Positions 9,212 through 16,795 of a stretch of DNA of 64,000 bases are shown here, one piece after another (position 1 is the first letter of the stretch; each line of letters begins with the position of its first letter). This stretch comes from Allofrancisella frigidaquae (GTDB taxonomy: Bacteria; Pseudomonadota; Gammaproteobacteria; Francisellales; Francisellaceae): contig NZ_CP038017.1 of the NCBI RefSeq assembly GCF_012222825.1, positions 868,001-932,000 on the forward strand. The letters run 5' to 3'. Below the pieces are notes generated by a model. It did not search any database. It saw only the letters and a list, made by a program, of their open reading frames with translations, and was not told where the DNA came from. A program made the translations under genes and the position numbers.

Positions 9212-9772
9212 TTATAACTTTAAAAAATTACCTAATGTACTTAATCCATACTCTGTCAAATAAGCTTCTGGGTGGTATTGAACACCAAAGATTTTTAAAC
9301 TTTCATGCTGAAAAGCCATAATTTCATTATTTTCAGTTATAGCAGTAGTAATAAGAGGTTCTTTAATCTTATCGACTATTAGAGAATGGTAACGTGTAAC
9401 CTCAAAACTTTCTGGGTGATTAAAATAAAGTGATGATTGATTACATTGATTGATTACTGAATTTTTACCATGATAAACTTGTTTAGCTTTTATAATTTTA
9501 GAACCGTAATATTGAGCTATTAACTGATGACCTAAACATATGCCTAATAAAGAAGTATTATTTTGCTCGCAGTATTTAATAACTTGGTATTGTTTTTTTA
9601 ATTCATTTGGATGCCCTGGACCTGGGCCTATTACAATATGACTAAAGCTACCTAATCTTGGTATGTCATCATCTGTTTTAATCACTAAAACTTTATGTCC
9701 AAGGTAAGTAATATAGTCAACTATAGTATTAGTAAAAGAATCATAATGATCAATAAAAAGTACCATAATCAA
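9212..9772 (-). CDS. pabA: Aminodeoxychorismate synthase component II (glutamine amidotransferase)
   Basis: Class I glutamine amidotransferase that hydrolyses glutamine and passes ammonia to PabB. 186 residues. The oxyanion strand HIVIGPGPGHP, the nucleophile Cys in LLGICLGHQLIAQYYG and the His/Glu pair in VQYHPEAYLTE are all intact. TrpG has the same motifs, but the gene overlaps the pabB-pabC fusion by 4 bases, which points to p-aminobenzoate synthesis. It is the last gene of a three-gene minus-strand operon (ligase, pabBC, pabA). Confidence 0.9.
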   Translation of the reverse strand: MIMVLFIDHYDSFTNTIVDYITYLGHKVLVIKTDDDIPRLGSFSHIVIGPGPGHPNELKKQYQVIKYCEQNNTSLLGICLGHQLIAQYYGSKIIKAKQVYHGKNSVINQCNQSSLYFNHPESFEVTRYHSLIVDKIKEPLITTAITENNEIMAFQHESLKIFGVQYHPEAYLTEYGLSTLGNFLKL

Positions 9773-11529
9773 ATCTCTAAATATGCTTGTATTAAGCCTC
9801 TGACACTATTGATAAGGTATATTTTATCAGCTGCTTTAAATTCTTCTAAGCTAATACTTTTAACTTCAATTTCTTTTTTATCTACTAGTGTTTTTCTAGC
9901 TACACCTGCTAATACACCATCACTAAGTTTAGGAGTATATTTTTTACCATTAATTTCTATAATTATATTGTGAAACCTTGTTTCTGTAATGTTGTTAAAC
10001 TCATTTAAAAATACAATCTCTATATTTGAGCAGTTGCCAACATACTTTTCATGCATAGCTGAATAAAAATCTCTAGTCGATGAGTGGGTAGTTTTATAGT
10101 TAAATAATTTATTTTTAGAGTCTATTCTTTCAGGACAAACTTTAAGTTTTACCGGTATGATATTGGAATTGTTAATTTCAGTATCCTCAATACTGAAGCT
10201 TTGATCATGAAAATATTCTAAACGAACTTTATATTCCTTATCTGCCTCTAATTTTTTAGAGTATTTATTTAAACTTTTAGCTACATTATCAATACAAAAA
10301 TCAAAAAATAACCTCTCGGCAGTATTTTGTAAACGTTGTAGGTGTAACTCTAGGTTCCTAAATCCATTATAAAAATATATGCTCTCTACTAATGAGAAAT
10401 CAGGCTTATAGATTTGTTTTATAAAGTTTATCTTGGTAGCCATTTCTTGCCATTCTGAAAAGCATTCAGAATATATTGTAACTCCTCCACCTACTCCTAA
10501 TTGTAAGTTTTGACCCTTCTTTTGAATAGTTCTAATAGCAACGTTAAAACACATATCATTATTTGGCAGTATGTAACCAATAGCTCCTGTATAAACACCT
10601 CTATTATCTTTTTCAATATTTTTTATAAGTTCCATGGTGCGCTTTTTTGGTGCTCCTGTTATCGATCCACATGGAAAAAGACTATCTAGAATTTTTTTAA
10701 AAGGTGTCTCTTTGTTTACTTCTGCAGAAATTTCAGAAGTCATTTGTAAAAGCTTATTATACCTTTCTATAGTGAATGCTTCATCAACTTTTACTGTATG
10801 AGTTTTGGCAATACCTGACAAATCATTTCTTAATAAGTCTACAATTATAAGATTTTCAGCTCTATTTTTAGGGCAACTAAGTAGTTGGTTATAAGCTTTT
10901 TCATCCTCGTTAATATCCCCAGTAAGTCTTGCTGTACCTTTCATAGGTCTTACAACTAGCTTTGTAGCTTGTTTTTTAAAAAATAGCTCTGGAGATATTG
11001 ATATTATTTCAATATCCCGAAATGGTAAATACGCACCGTATCTAACTGGTTGTTGCTTCTTTAATAAAGTATACAACTCTAAACCACTTAAAGAAGTAGC
11101 TCCTTTAATGTTTTTTGTATAATTAATTTGATAACTTTCACCATTTTGTAAAGCATTTTGGACTTTTATAAAACCTTTTTGATAGTCATCAAAGCTAAGA
11201 TTATCTATGAGTAGTACAATGCTTTTGTTACTTTCTTTTGCAGGGATATTATTTTCAAGCTTTTTAAATGCCACAAAATAAAGAAGTATTCCATCATTAT
11301 CTGATCTTAGATGCGTTAAGGTCTTATTTAAATAATAGCTTGCTTCATAGCTAACAAAACCTGCTAAATACAAACCTTGTTTTTGTAGCTTTAACATCTC
11401 TTTAAAAGCTTCTAATAAGGATGGCTCATTAGTCGCAATAATTTCTGTTACTGGTTCGGTAAAATAGTAACTTAACTCTTTTGTTAAAGAATCCTCAAAC
11501 AAGGCATATTCTGGTAAAACTTTATCCAT
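9769..11529 (-). CDS. pabB: PabB-PabC fusion: aminodeoxychorismate synthase component I plus lyase
   Basis: 586 residues in two domains. Residues ~60-370 are the chorismate-binding domain: PMKGT with the catalytic Lys 197, VDLLRNDLSGIA (230-241), GSITGAPKKRTMELI and a glycine-rich VGGGV near 346-350. Residues ~380-586 are a fold-type IV PLP enzyme: NGFRNLELHLQRL, FNYKTTHSS with the likely PLP Lys 479, NITETRFHNIII and DGVLAGVARKTL, as in 4-amino-4-deoxychorismate lyase. The one polypeptide would take chorismate and ammonia (from PabA) to 4-aminobenzoate and pyruvate. It overlaps the upstream ligase by 8 bases and pabA by 4, so translational coupling is likely. Confidence 0.92.
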   Translation of the reverse strand: MDKVLPEYALFEDSLTKELSYYFTEPVTEIIATNEPSLLEAFKEMLKLQKQGLYLAGFVSYEASYYLNKTLTHLRSDNDGILLYFVAFKKLENNIPAKESNKSIVLLIDNLSFDDYQKGFIKVQNALQNGESYQINYTKNIKGATSLSGLELYTLLKKQQPVRYGAYLPFRDIEIISISPELFFKKQATKLVVRPMKGTARLTGDINEDEKAYNQLLSCPKNRAENLIIVDLLRNDLSGIAKTHTVKVDEAFTIERYNKLLQMTSEISAEVNKETPFKKILDSLFPCGSITGAPKKRTMELIKNIEKDNRGVYTGAIGYILPNNDMCFNVAIRTIQKKGQNLQLGVGGGVTIYSECFSEWQEMATKINFIKQIYKPDFSLVESIYFYNGFRNLELHLQRLQNTAERLFFDFCIDNVAKSLNKYSKKLEADKEYKVRLEYFHDQSFSIEDTEINNSNIIPVKLKVCPERIDSKNKLFNYKTTHSSTRDFYSAMHEKYVGNCSNIEIVFLNEFNNITETRFHNIIIEINGKKYTPKLSDGVLAGVARKTLVDKKEIEVKSISLEEFKAADKIYLINSVRGLIQAYLEI

Positions 11530-12916
11530 TTTCTACAATCTGCCTTATTTTTTTTCTATCTACTTTACCAGTATTTGTCAACGGTATTTGATCAAAGTTT
11601 AATAATATGTCCACTTTTTTATATTCAGCTAAATATTTTAACAAGTGTTTGTTTAACTCTTCTAAAGAAATTTTACTTTCGCTAACTATAATAGCACAAA
11701 CAAGCTCTCCCCAAATTTTATCTTTTTTGCCAACAACTACACAAGATTTTATACTAGCTAACTTTAAAATAATATTTTCTAGCTCTACTGGGGAAATATT
11801 TGAACCGCCCTTTATAATAATATCTTTGTACCTGCCATAGAAAGTAAGTTTTTTAGTTTGTTCATCAAAGCTACCTATATCTCCAGTTTTAAGCCACTCT
11901 TTTTTATTGTTAATTGGTAACATAAAGCTTCTAATGAAGATTTTACCATAAGTACAACCTTCAAACTTTTCTATTTTAATCTCTGTATCTTTAAAAATTT
12001 CAACCTCATTTATACTAGTGTTTTCGCAAACATTTTGCCCATAACCAAAAATCTCTGTCATACCTATACCGTTTAATAAAGGTAACCCTAACTTTTGTTT
12101 TATAGCTTTGTGTAACTTTTCGGAAGCTAAATCTCCTGCTACACTTAAATACCTTAGTGTATGTTTAGTGATATTTTCTTTTAGTAAAAAATAATACATA
12201 GTTGGTAGCAAAGCTAAAGATGTTACTTTACATCTAGATATTATCTGTGCCATCTTTTGAGGGTTAAATTCTCTAATAATCGTAATATCTAACCCTATTG
12301 CTAAAGCTGGTAAAAGTTGATATGAAAAAGCAAACGCATGATTCATAGATAACGCTATCAATAAATGATCATCTATTACTAAATCTAAATCATTAGCTCT
12401 ATTTTTAGCATATTCTATAATTTGATTAATGTTATGCATATGTTTTTTATAAGCTCCTGTAGTACCTGAGCTTACATGAGCTGTTATAGCTTTCCTGAAT
12501 ACACTAAAATCTGTAGTTTTAGTAATATTCTCCAAAAATTTTATTTCATTGCCTATTATAAGAACTTCAATATTATTCTTTTTATAAAACTCTGTCAGCT
12601 CGATACTGTCTTTATCTGTTAAAAATAAAGAATTGGTCTCTAAAATTCCTTCTAGCTCCTTATCTATAAGCCTAGGGTTAACTGGTACAACTAACTCAAT
12701 TTCTGCAATCCAGCTAGCTAGATATAAACAAATTGTTAGAGGTGAATTTTTAAGATTGAAGAAAACTTTTTTATATTTATAAGATTCAAGTAGCCTAGCT
12801 AAATCATAGCTTTTAGCAACAATCTGATTATAGCTATATTCTTGGTCTTCAAAATAAACTTTACGTTGTGATGAGTAACTACTTACCCTTTGCAAAAAGT
12901 TTTCAACTAAAAGCAT
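11522..12916 (-). CDS. AMP-forming acyl/aryl-CoA ligase family protein
   Basis: 464 residues of the ANL adenylating superfamily. Motifs: HVSSGTTGAYKKH (P-loop A3), NGIGMTEIFGYGQ (A5), WLKTGDIGSFDE (A7), YGRYKDIIIKGGSNISPVE (A8 hinge) and TNTGKVDRKKI with the catalytic Lys near the end (A10). Such enzymes adenylate a carboxylate and usually pass it to CoA or a carrier thiol. It is the first gene of the operon with pabBC and pabA (8-base overlap). This is unusual, since no known step of p-aminobenzoate synthesis needs a ligase. An aromatic acid substrate is possible, but nothing in the sequence fixes it. Confidence 0.85.
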   Translation of the reverse strand: MLLVENFLQRVSSYSSQRKVYFEDQEYSYNQIVAKSYDLARLLESYKYKKVFFNLKNSPLTICLYLASWIAEIELVVPVNPRLIDKELEGILETNSLFLTDKDSIELTEFYKKNNIEVLIIGNEIKFLENITKTTDFSVFRKAITAHVSSGTTGAYKKHMHNINQIIEYAKNRANDLDLVIDDHLLIALSMNHAFAFSYQLLPALAIGLDITIIREFNPQKMAQIISRCKVTSLALLPTMYYFLLKENITKHTLRYLSVAGDLASEKLHKAIKQKLGLPLLNGIGMTEIFGYGQNVCENTSINEVEIFKDTEIKIEKFEGCTYGKIFIRSFMLPINNKKEWLKTGDIGSFDEQTKKLTFYGRYKDIIIKGGSNISPVELENIILKLASIKSCVVVGKKDKIWGELVCAIIVSESKISLEELNKHLLKYLAEYKKVDILLNFDQIPLTNTGKVDRKKIRQIVENG

Positions 12917-13280
12917 TTTCTACTTAGTATTTCAATATATTATCTAACTTCTAGATATGATATATTAAGTTACTAAAACTTACATTTATTTCTGATTATT
13001 AAATATGGAGTTAAAATATCTAACCAGAACAACCCTTTTATATGATAATTGATTTGCTAAACCATTGTTATTGTTAACTTTCAATTTCTAAATAACAACA
13101 GTTTCACATTAGTCAAAAATGGCTAATATAAAGATGCTTCTTTGTATTTTTTAAAAACCTAATTTAAAGAAAAATAGGGTATTAAATCAACAGTCTTTTG
13201 TATAAAATAAAAGATCGACAAAACATCCAACCAGTTGATGTTTAGAGCTATCTTTATCTAGAGCAATCAAGGAGCATGTT
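12917..13280. other. Intergenic region with left 71-bp repeat and helicase leader
   Basis: It holds the left copy of the 71-bp direct repeat (12921-12991), followed by ~290 bases of non-coding leader for the zinc-finger/helicase gene. An AACATC...GATGTT inverted repeat lies at 13222-13241. The ribosome-binding site is AAGGAG at 13269-13274, seven bases before the GTG at 13281; it decides the start, because the nearby ATG at 13275 is in another frame. No other gene is visible. Confidence 0.6.
12921..12991. repeat. 71-bp direct repeat, left copy
   Basis: This matches 16357-16427 at 70 of 71 positions (C here, T there in TCTAACTTyTAGA). The copies flank the zinc-finger/helicase gene. The left copy is the upstream region of the ligase-pab operon and the right copy is the upstream region of folB. 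The ancestral state was therefore probably one ~87-bp divergent promoter region shared by both operons. Confidence 0.93.
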
Positions 13281-16232
13281 GTGGCAAAATTTGTATGTAA
13301 AGAGTCGGAGTGTAACCAAGAATTTAATAGTAGCACTGCTCTTAGGGATCATAGAATAAACCATCATGGTCCTGGTTTTATATGTAATGAGCCGGGGTGT
13401 AACCAAAAATTTAATAATAGCAGGGGTCTTAGTAATCATAAAATAAAAGAGCATGGCTCTGGTTTTATATGTAAAGATTGTAACCAAAAATTTAATAGTA
13501 GAACTCCTCTTAGGGAGCATAAAATAAAAGAGCACGGTTCTGGTTTTATATGTAAAGAGCCGGGGTGTAACCAAAAATTTAATAATGACTTTGCTCTTAG
13601 GCAGCATAAAATAAAAGAGCACGGTTCTGGTTTTATATGTAAAGAGCCGGGGTGTAACCAAAAATTTGATAATGACTTTGCTTTTAGGCAGCATAAAATA
13701 AAAGATCATGGTCATGGTCATGGTTTTATATGTAAAGAGCCGGGGTGTAACCAAAAATTTAATAATTACAATGCTCTTAGGGAGCATAAAATAAAAGATC
13801 ATGGTTCTGGTTTTATATGTGAAGATTGTAACCAAAAATTTAATAATCGTACCACTCTTCGTAATCATAAAACAAACGATCATGGCTTTGGATCTGATAA
13901 AGAAGATATAAACCTAGAACTTATATTACCTCCAGTAAGTCATAAATATTTAAAAGGATTAGATCCAGTTCAGGAAGTTTTTGTGGAAAAGATTGGAGAA
14001 AATGACCTCAGCAAACTATCTGCTTATTATTATGAGACAACACAATTCTTATTTAATCAACAAAGTATAAAATACCAAGATATTAATCAAAATATTCAGG
14101 TTTGCGAATTTGCTTTTCAATATAATTTTGAAATAAAGGATAATACACAAATTATATTTGTCTGTGCTGGGAGAATATCTCAGAACAGTAGCTTCGTACC
14201 TAGTAGATCTACTAAAACTATAATTGTTCCTGTAATTCATTTATCTGAAAGAAACAATATCAGTGGCACAACACTAAGTTATCAGATAACTGGAGATTAT
14301 AGTAAAGAGAAAAATATCACAACTCGTAGAGCAGCTATATTACATTTTGCTAAACATTTTAAATTAAATGATTTTATAATGATGGACGATAATATTAAGT
14401 CTATTGTTCATTTTAATACAGTTATATCATCAAGCACTGAAAGAAATTGCGATTGGGATGGTCTATATGACTTTTTGAGAAAAGAATGTAAGGAAATAGG
14501 ATCTTTTATTTCAGGAATGAATAATATCTATGGTATAAATTTAAGATTTCCTTCAAAAATCCATTTTATAAATAGCAAAGAAATATTTGAGATTTTAGAT
14601 TCCTCTTTTAAAGGAGAAGTTAAACACTTATTACCTAATTTAAATAATCAAGAAGTTCATTTTCCTTTAGAAGATTACTACATGCTATTTAGCATAATGT
14701 TTTTATATAAATGCAAATATAAATCTGATAATACAAAGTCAATTATGGATAGTATAGGAATTTTAAATCAAGAAACTATTGGTTATGAAAGATCCATGCT
14801 TACTACTAATAATTCTAAAAAAGAGTCTTTAATTAACTTAACGACTGCCAATGATTGGCTCTTAGTTGATACTGATGGTAGCACAGATTTGAGAAAATTT
14901 GTTATTAATACTCTAAAAACAACTGTAACAAAAGCAATTGAAACTAAAAGACAATATTATGAAGACTATAGAAAAATATTTGTGTTAGATTTTTATAAAA
15001 AGAATTCTCTAAAATTTGATTCTCAGAAGAATAAATCCAATGTTTATGATAACGTTACATCAAAAATATTTAAAGAATTTCGTGTCCCCCAGGCAGAAGC
15101 TGCCGATATTATAAACAAGTCAGACAAACAAATCATAAACATAAAAATGCCTACTGGGACAGGTAAAACTAAGGTTATCTTGTATTCGGCATTGTCTTTA
15201 CTACAAAGTAGGAGTATTTTTATAATTGCGCCAACTATTGATATAGTTAATCAAATATTTGATTCCTTCAAAAAAGACTTGATGGAATATAAAGATATAA
15301 ACATCCCATTTCTAAAAATAATGTCAGGCGAGAAAGCTATTTGTGAAAAGATGCTTGACCGAAATCATCTATATAACCATAGATTTGGATATATATTTTG
15401 TTATGATTCATTTAAGATTTTTTTAGCAAGAAACAAGAATGTATATCCAGATACTCCAAGAATATTTGATGAGTCGCATATATATTTTAAGCCTAATAAA
15501 GAACATGAGGGTTTGTTAAGTACTAAAAATATATTATTTTCAGCTACGCCATACTCTTTTGGTCCTTATGATTATTCTTTAAGTACTAAAAAAGCTACTG
15601 ATGAGTTTAAACTTATTCCAAATGTCACAAAGATCCAAAAGGACTTTAATGGTGATAATGCCATATTTAAAAATATATGTAATATCTTAAGAGAAGAACA
15701 TGGTAAGGGCTTAATTTTTTTAAGTGGTATTAAAAACATAAAAGATTATGCTAAGAAATTGCAAGATTATTTTACTAATCATCTTTTGGATGATAGAAAA
15801 ATTATTGAAGTTCATTCAAAAGTAGCTAGAAACACTTATTCAGAAATAATAAGAAATAATAGTAAGTTAATAATTTTAGCTGATAAAATGTTGCAACTTG
15901 GTACAGACATACCAAATTTAGATTTTATTATTAATACTAAAGAAGAAACTAACTATAGAGCAACGCAACAAATCATAGGTAGATTAAAAAGAGGGGATCC
16001 TGACTCAGAAAAAAAATACTACCACGGGAAACATAATTTCAAGAAAAACAAATCATTTATTAAATACGACGATGAAATTAATTTAGATATGGAAAGCGAA
16101 TTCCATACTGCGGTTAATGATAATATGGAGGAAGAAAATGAGAATTCTAATTATATAAATAATTATGAGATTGATGAAGAAAGTATAAGTCAAGAGCGAA
16201 AGTCTATTACGCAAACCTTCGAGGAAGAGTAA
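13281..16232 (+). CDS. Seven-finger C2H2 zinc-finger, GT-A-like, SF2 helicase fusion protein
   Basis: 983 residues, GTG start. Residues ~4-203 are seven tandem fingers of the eukaryotic pattern C-X2/4-C-X3-F-X5-L-X2-H-X4-H (typical: CNQKFNNDFALRQHKIKEH); finger 5 has Phe for Leu. They are joined by very short GSGFI-type linkers. Residues ~210-600 are unrecognised, but RRAAILHFAKHF, then FIMMDDNI (~364-371) and later FPLEDYYM (~462) recall the acidic motifs of GT-A glycosyltransferases such as the TET-associated family (inference). Residues ~605-910 are an SF2 helicase: MPTGTGKTK (~624), DESH (~729), SATP (~753), LQLGTDIP and QQIIGRLKRG (~896). The tail is acidic. The protein probably binds DNA or RNA through its fingers and moves along it. 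It is the only gene of an island between 71-bp repeats. Function unknown; defence or DNA modification is possible. Confidence 0.85.
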   Translation: MAKFVCKESECNQEFNSSTALRDHRINHHGPGFICNEPGCNQKFNNSRGLSNHKIKEHGSGFICKDCNQKFNSRTPLREHKIKEHGSGFICKEPGCNQKFNNDFALRQHKIKEHGSGFICKEPGCNQKFDNDFAFRQHKIKDHGHGHGFICKEPGCNQKFNNYNALREHKIKDHGSGFICEDCNQKFNNRTTLRNHKTNDHGFGSDKEDINLELILPPVSHKYLKGLDPVQEVFVEKIGENDLSKLSAYYYETTQFLFNQQSIKYQDINQNIQVCEFAFQYNFEIKDNTQIIFVCAGRISQNSSFVPSRSTKTIIVPVIHLSERNNISGTTLSYQITGDYSKEKNITTRRAAILHFAKHFKLNDFIMMDDNIKSIVHFNTVISSSTERNCDWDGLYDFLRKECKEIGSFISGMNNIYGINLRFPSKIHFINSKEIFEILDSSFKGEVKHLLPNLNNQEVHFPLEDYYMLFSIMFLYKCKYKSDNTKSIMDSIGILNQETIGYERSMLTTNNSKKESLINLTTANDWLLVDTDGSTDLRKFVINTLKTTVTKAIETKRQYYEDYRKIFVLDFYKKNSLKFDSQKNKSNVYDNVTSKIFKEFRVPQAEAADIINKSDKQIINIKMPTGTGKTKVILYSALSLLQSRSIFIIAPTIDIVNQIFDSFKKDLMEYKDINIPFLKIMSGEKAICEKMLDRNHLYNHRFGYIFCYDSFKIFLARNKNVYPDTPRIFDESHIYFKPNKEHEGLLSTKNILFSATPYSFGPYDYSLSTKKATDEFKLIPNVTKIQKDFNGDNAIFKNICNILREEHGKGLIFLSGIKNIKDYAKKLQDYFTNHLLDDRKIIEVHSKVARNTYSEIIRNNSKLIILADKMLQLGTDIPNLDFIINTKEETNYRATQQIIGRLKRGDPDSEKKYYHGKHNFKKNKSFIKYDDEINLDMESEFHTAVNDNMEEENENSNYINNYEIDEESISQERKSITQTFEEE
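13284..13890 (+). repeat. Tandem ~75-90-bp DNA repeats encoding zinc fingers
   Basis: Seven head-to-tail units, each encoding one finger. Stretches such as GGTTTTATATGTAAAGAGCC and TGTAACCAAAAATTTAATAA recur almost unchanged between units, while the bases encoding finger-helix positions differ. Units at 13537-13620 and 13621-13704 are nearly identical. The DNA-level identity exceeds what protein constraint needs, which suggests recent unit duplication or gene conversion. Confidence 0.85.
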
Positions 16233-16237
16233 CGATC

Positions 16238-16299
16238 GCTTCTTTCCAAATAATTGAGTAAATTCTTGATTAACTTGCTAGATTAGGTCTAGCACAAAA
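16238..16299 (+). mobile_element. Solo left end of an IS256-family element (relic)
   Basis: Bases 16242-16293 match 2620-2671, the left inverted repeat and leader of the complete IS256-family element, at 46 of 52 positions, including the CTAGA...TCTAG palindrome. No transposase or right end follows. It begins 6 bases after the stop of the helicase gene and lies inside the 71-bp repeat pair, so an IS once adjoined this gene. Confidence 0.75.
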
Positions 16300-16356
16300 T
16301 TACTTACAGTCCCCAAACCATAAAATACTAAGAAAATTACAACGTAGCATAAGTCT

Positions 16357-16427
16357 TACTTAGTATTTCAATATATTATCTAACTTTTAGATATGATATA
16401 TTAAGTTACTAAAACTTACATTTATTT
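16357..16427. promoter_or_regulatory. 71-bp direct repeat, right copy; folB promoter region
   Basis: Second copy of the repeat at 12921-12991, ending 12 bases before the folB ATG. It contains a TATGAT hexamer (16393-16398) that can serve as a -10 box for folB, and an imperfect palindrome, ATCTA...TAGAT, overlapping its upstream side. The same bases in the left copy face the ligase-pab operon. Promoter activity is inferred from position and composition. Confidence 0.6.
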
Positions 16428-16439
16428 ATATTTATAAAC

Positions 16440-16793
16440 ATGCAACAATCCTTATTTTTAAAAGGTCTAGAAATTTATGTTAATCTAGGATGTTCTGAAG
16501 AAGAAAAAGCTCAAAGACAAATGGTTAAAATAGACCTAGAATTAGCCTTTGATGAGAGTTTTACCGCCAATGACACTGATGATCTACAGCAAACTATTTG
16601 CTACTATACATTAAGAAATGATATCCAAAAATTTTGTGATAATACTAGTTGTAATCTTATTGAGTATTTAGCAAAACAGATTTATCAATTTATCTGTGCT
16701 AAGCACCCTACTATCACTACTAAGTATCTTAAACTTATAAAATCACCTCCTGTTTCCCAAATAGAATCAGCTGCTTTTATAATTAGGAATTAA
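16440..16793 (+). CDS. folB: Dihydroneopterin aldolase
   Basis: Cleaves 7,8-dihydroneopterin to 6-hydroxymethyl-dihydropterin and glycolaldehyde. 117 residues, normal length. LFLKGLEIYVNLGCSEEEKAQRQMV is the family N-terminus with the conserved Glu, then YYTLRNDIQKF and NLIEYLAKQIYQFI. It is the first gene of folB-folKP, two bases apart; the next enzyme uses its product. Its promoter region is the right copy of the 71-bp repeat. Confidence 0.92.
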   Translation: MQQSLFLKGLEIYVNLGCSEEEKAQRQMVKIDLELAFDESFTANDTDDLQQTICYYTLRNDIQKFCDNTSCNLIEYLAKQIYQFICAKHPTITTKYLKLIKSPPVSQIESAAFIIRN

Positions 16794-16795
16794 AA

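Noticed and set aside
13254..13883. 209-codon minus-strand frame opposite the zinc-finger array
   Set aside because: It is the antisense shadow of the repeated finger-coding DNA and repeats in step with it; it has no ribosome site.
13284..13890. Regularly spaced DNA repeats that could suggest a CRISPR array
   Set aside because: The units are coding, in frame, and the repeated and variable parts correspond to finger framework and helix residues; there are no cas genes.
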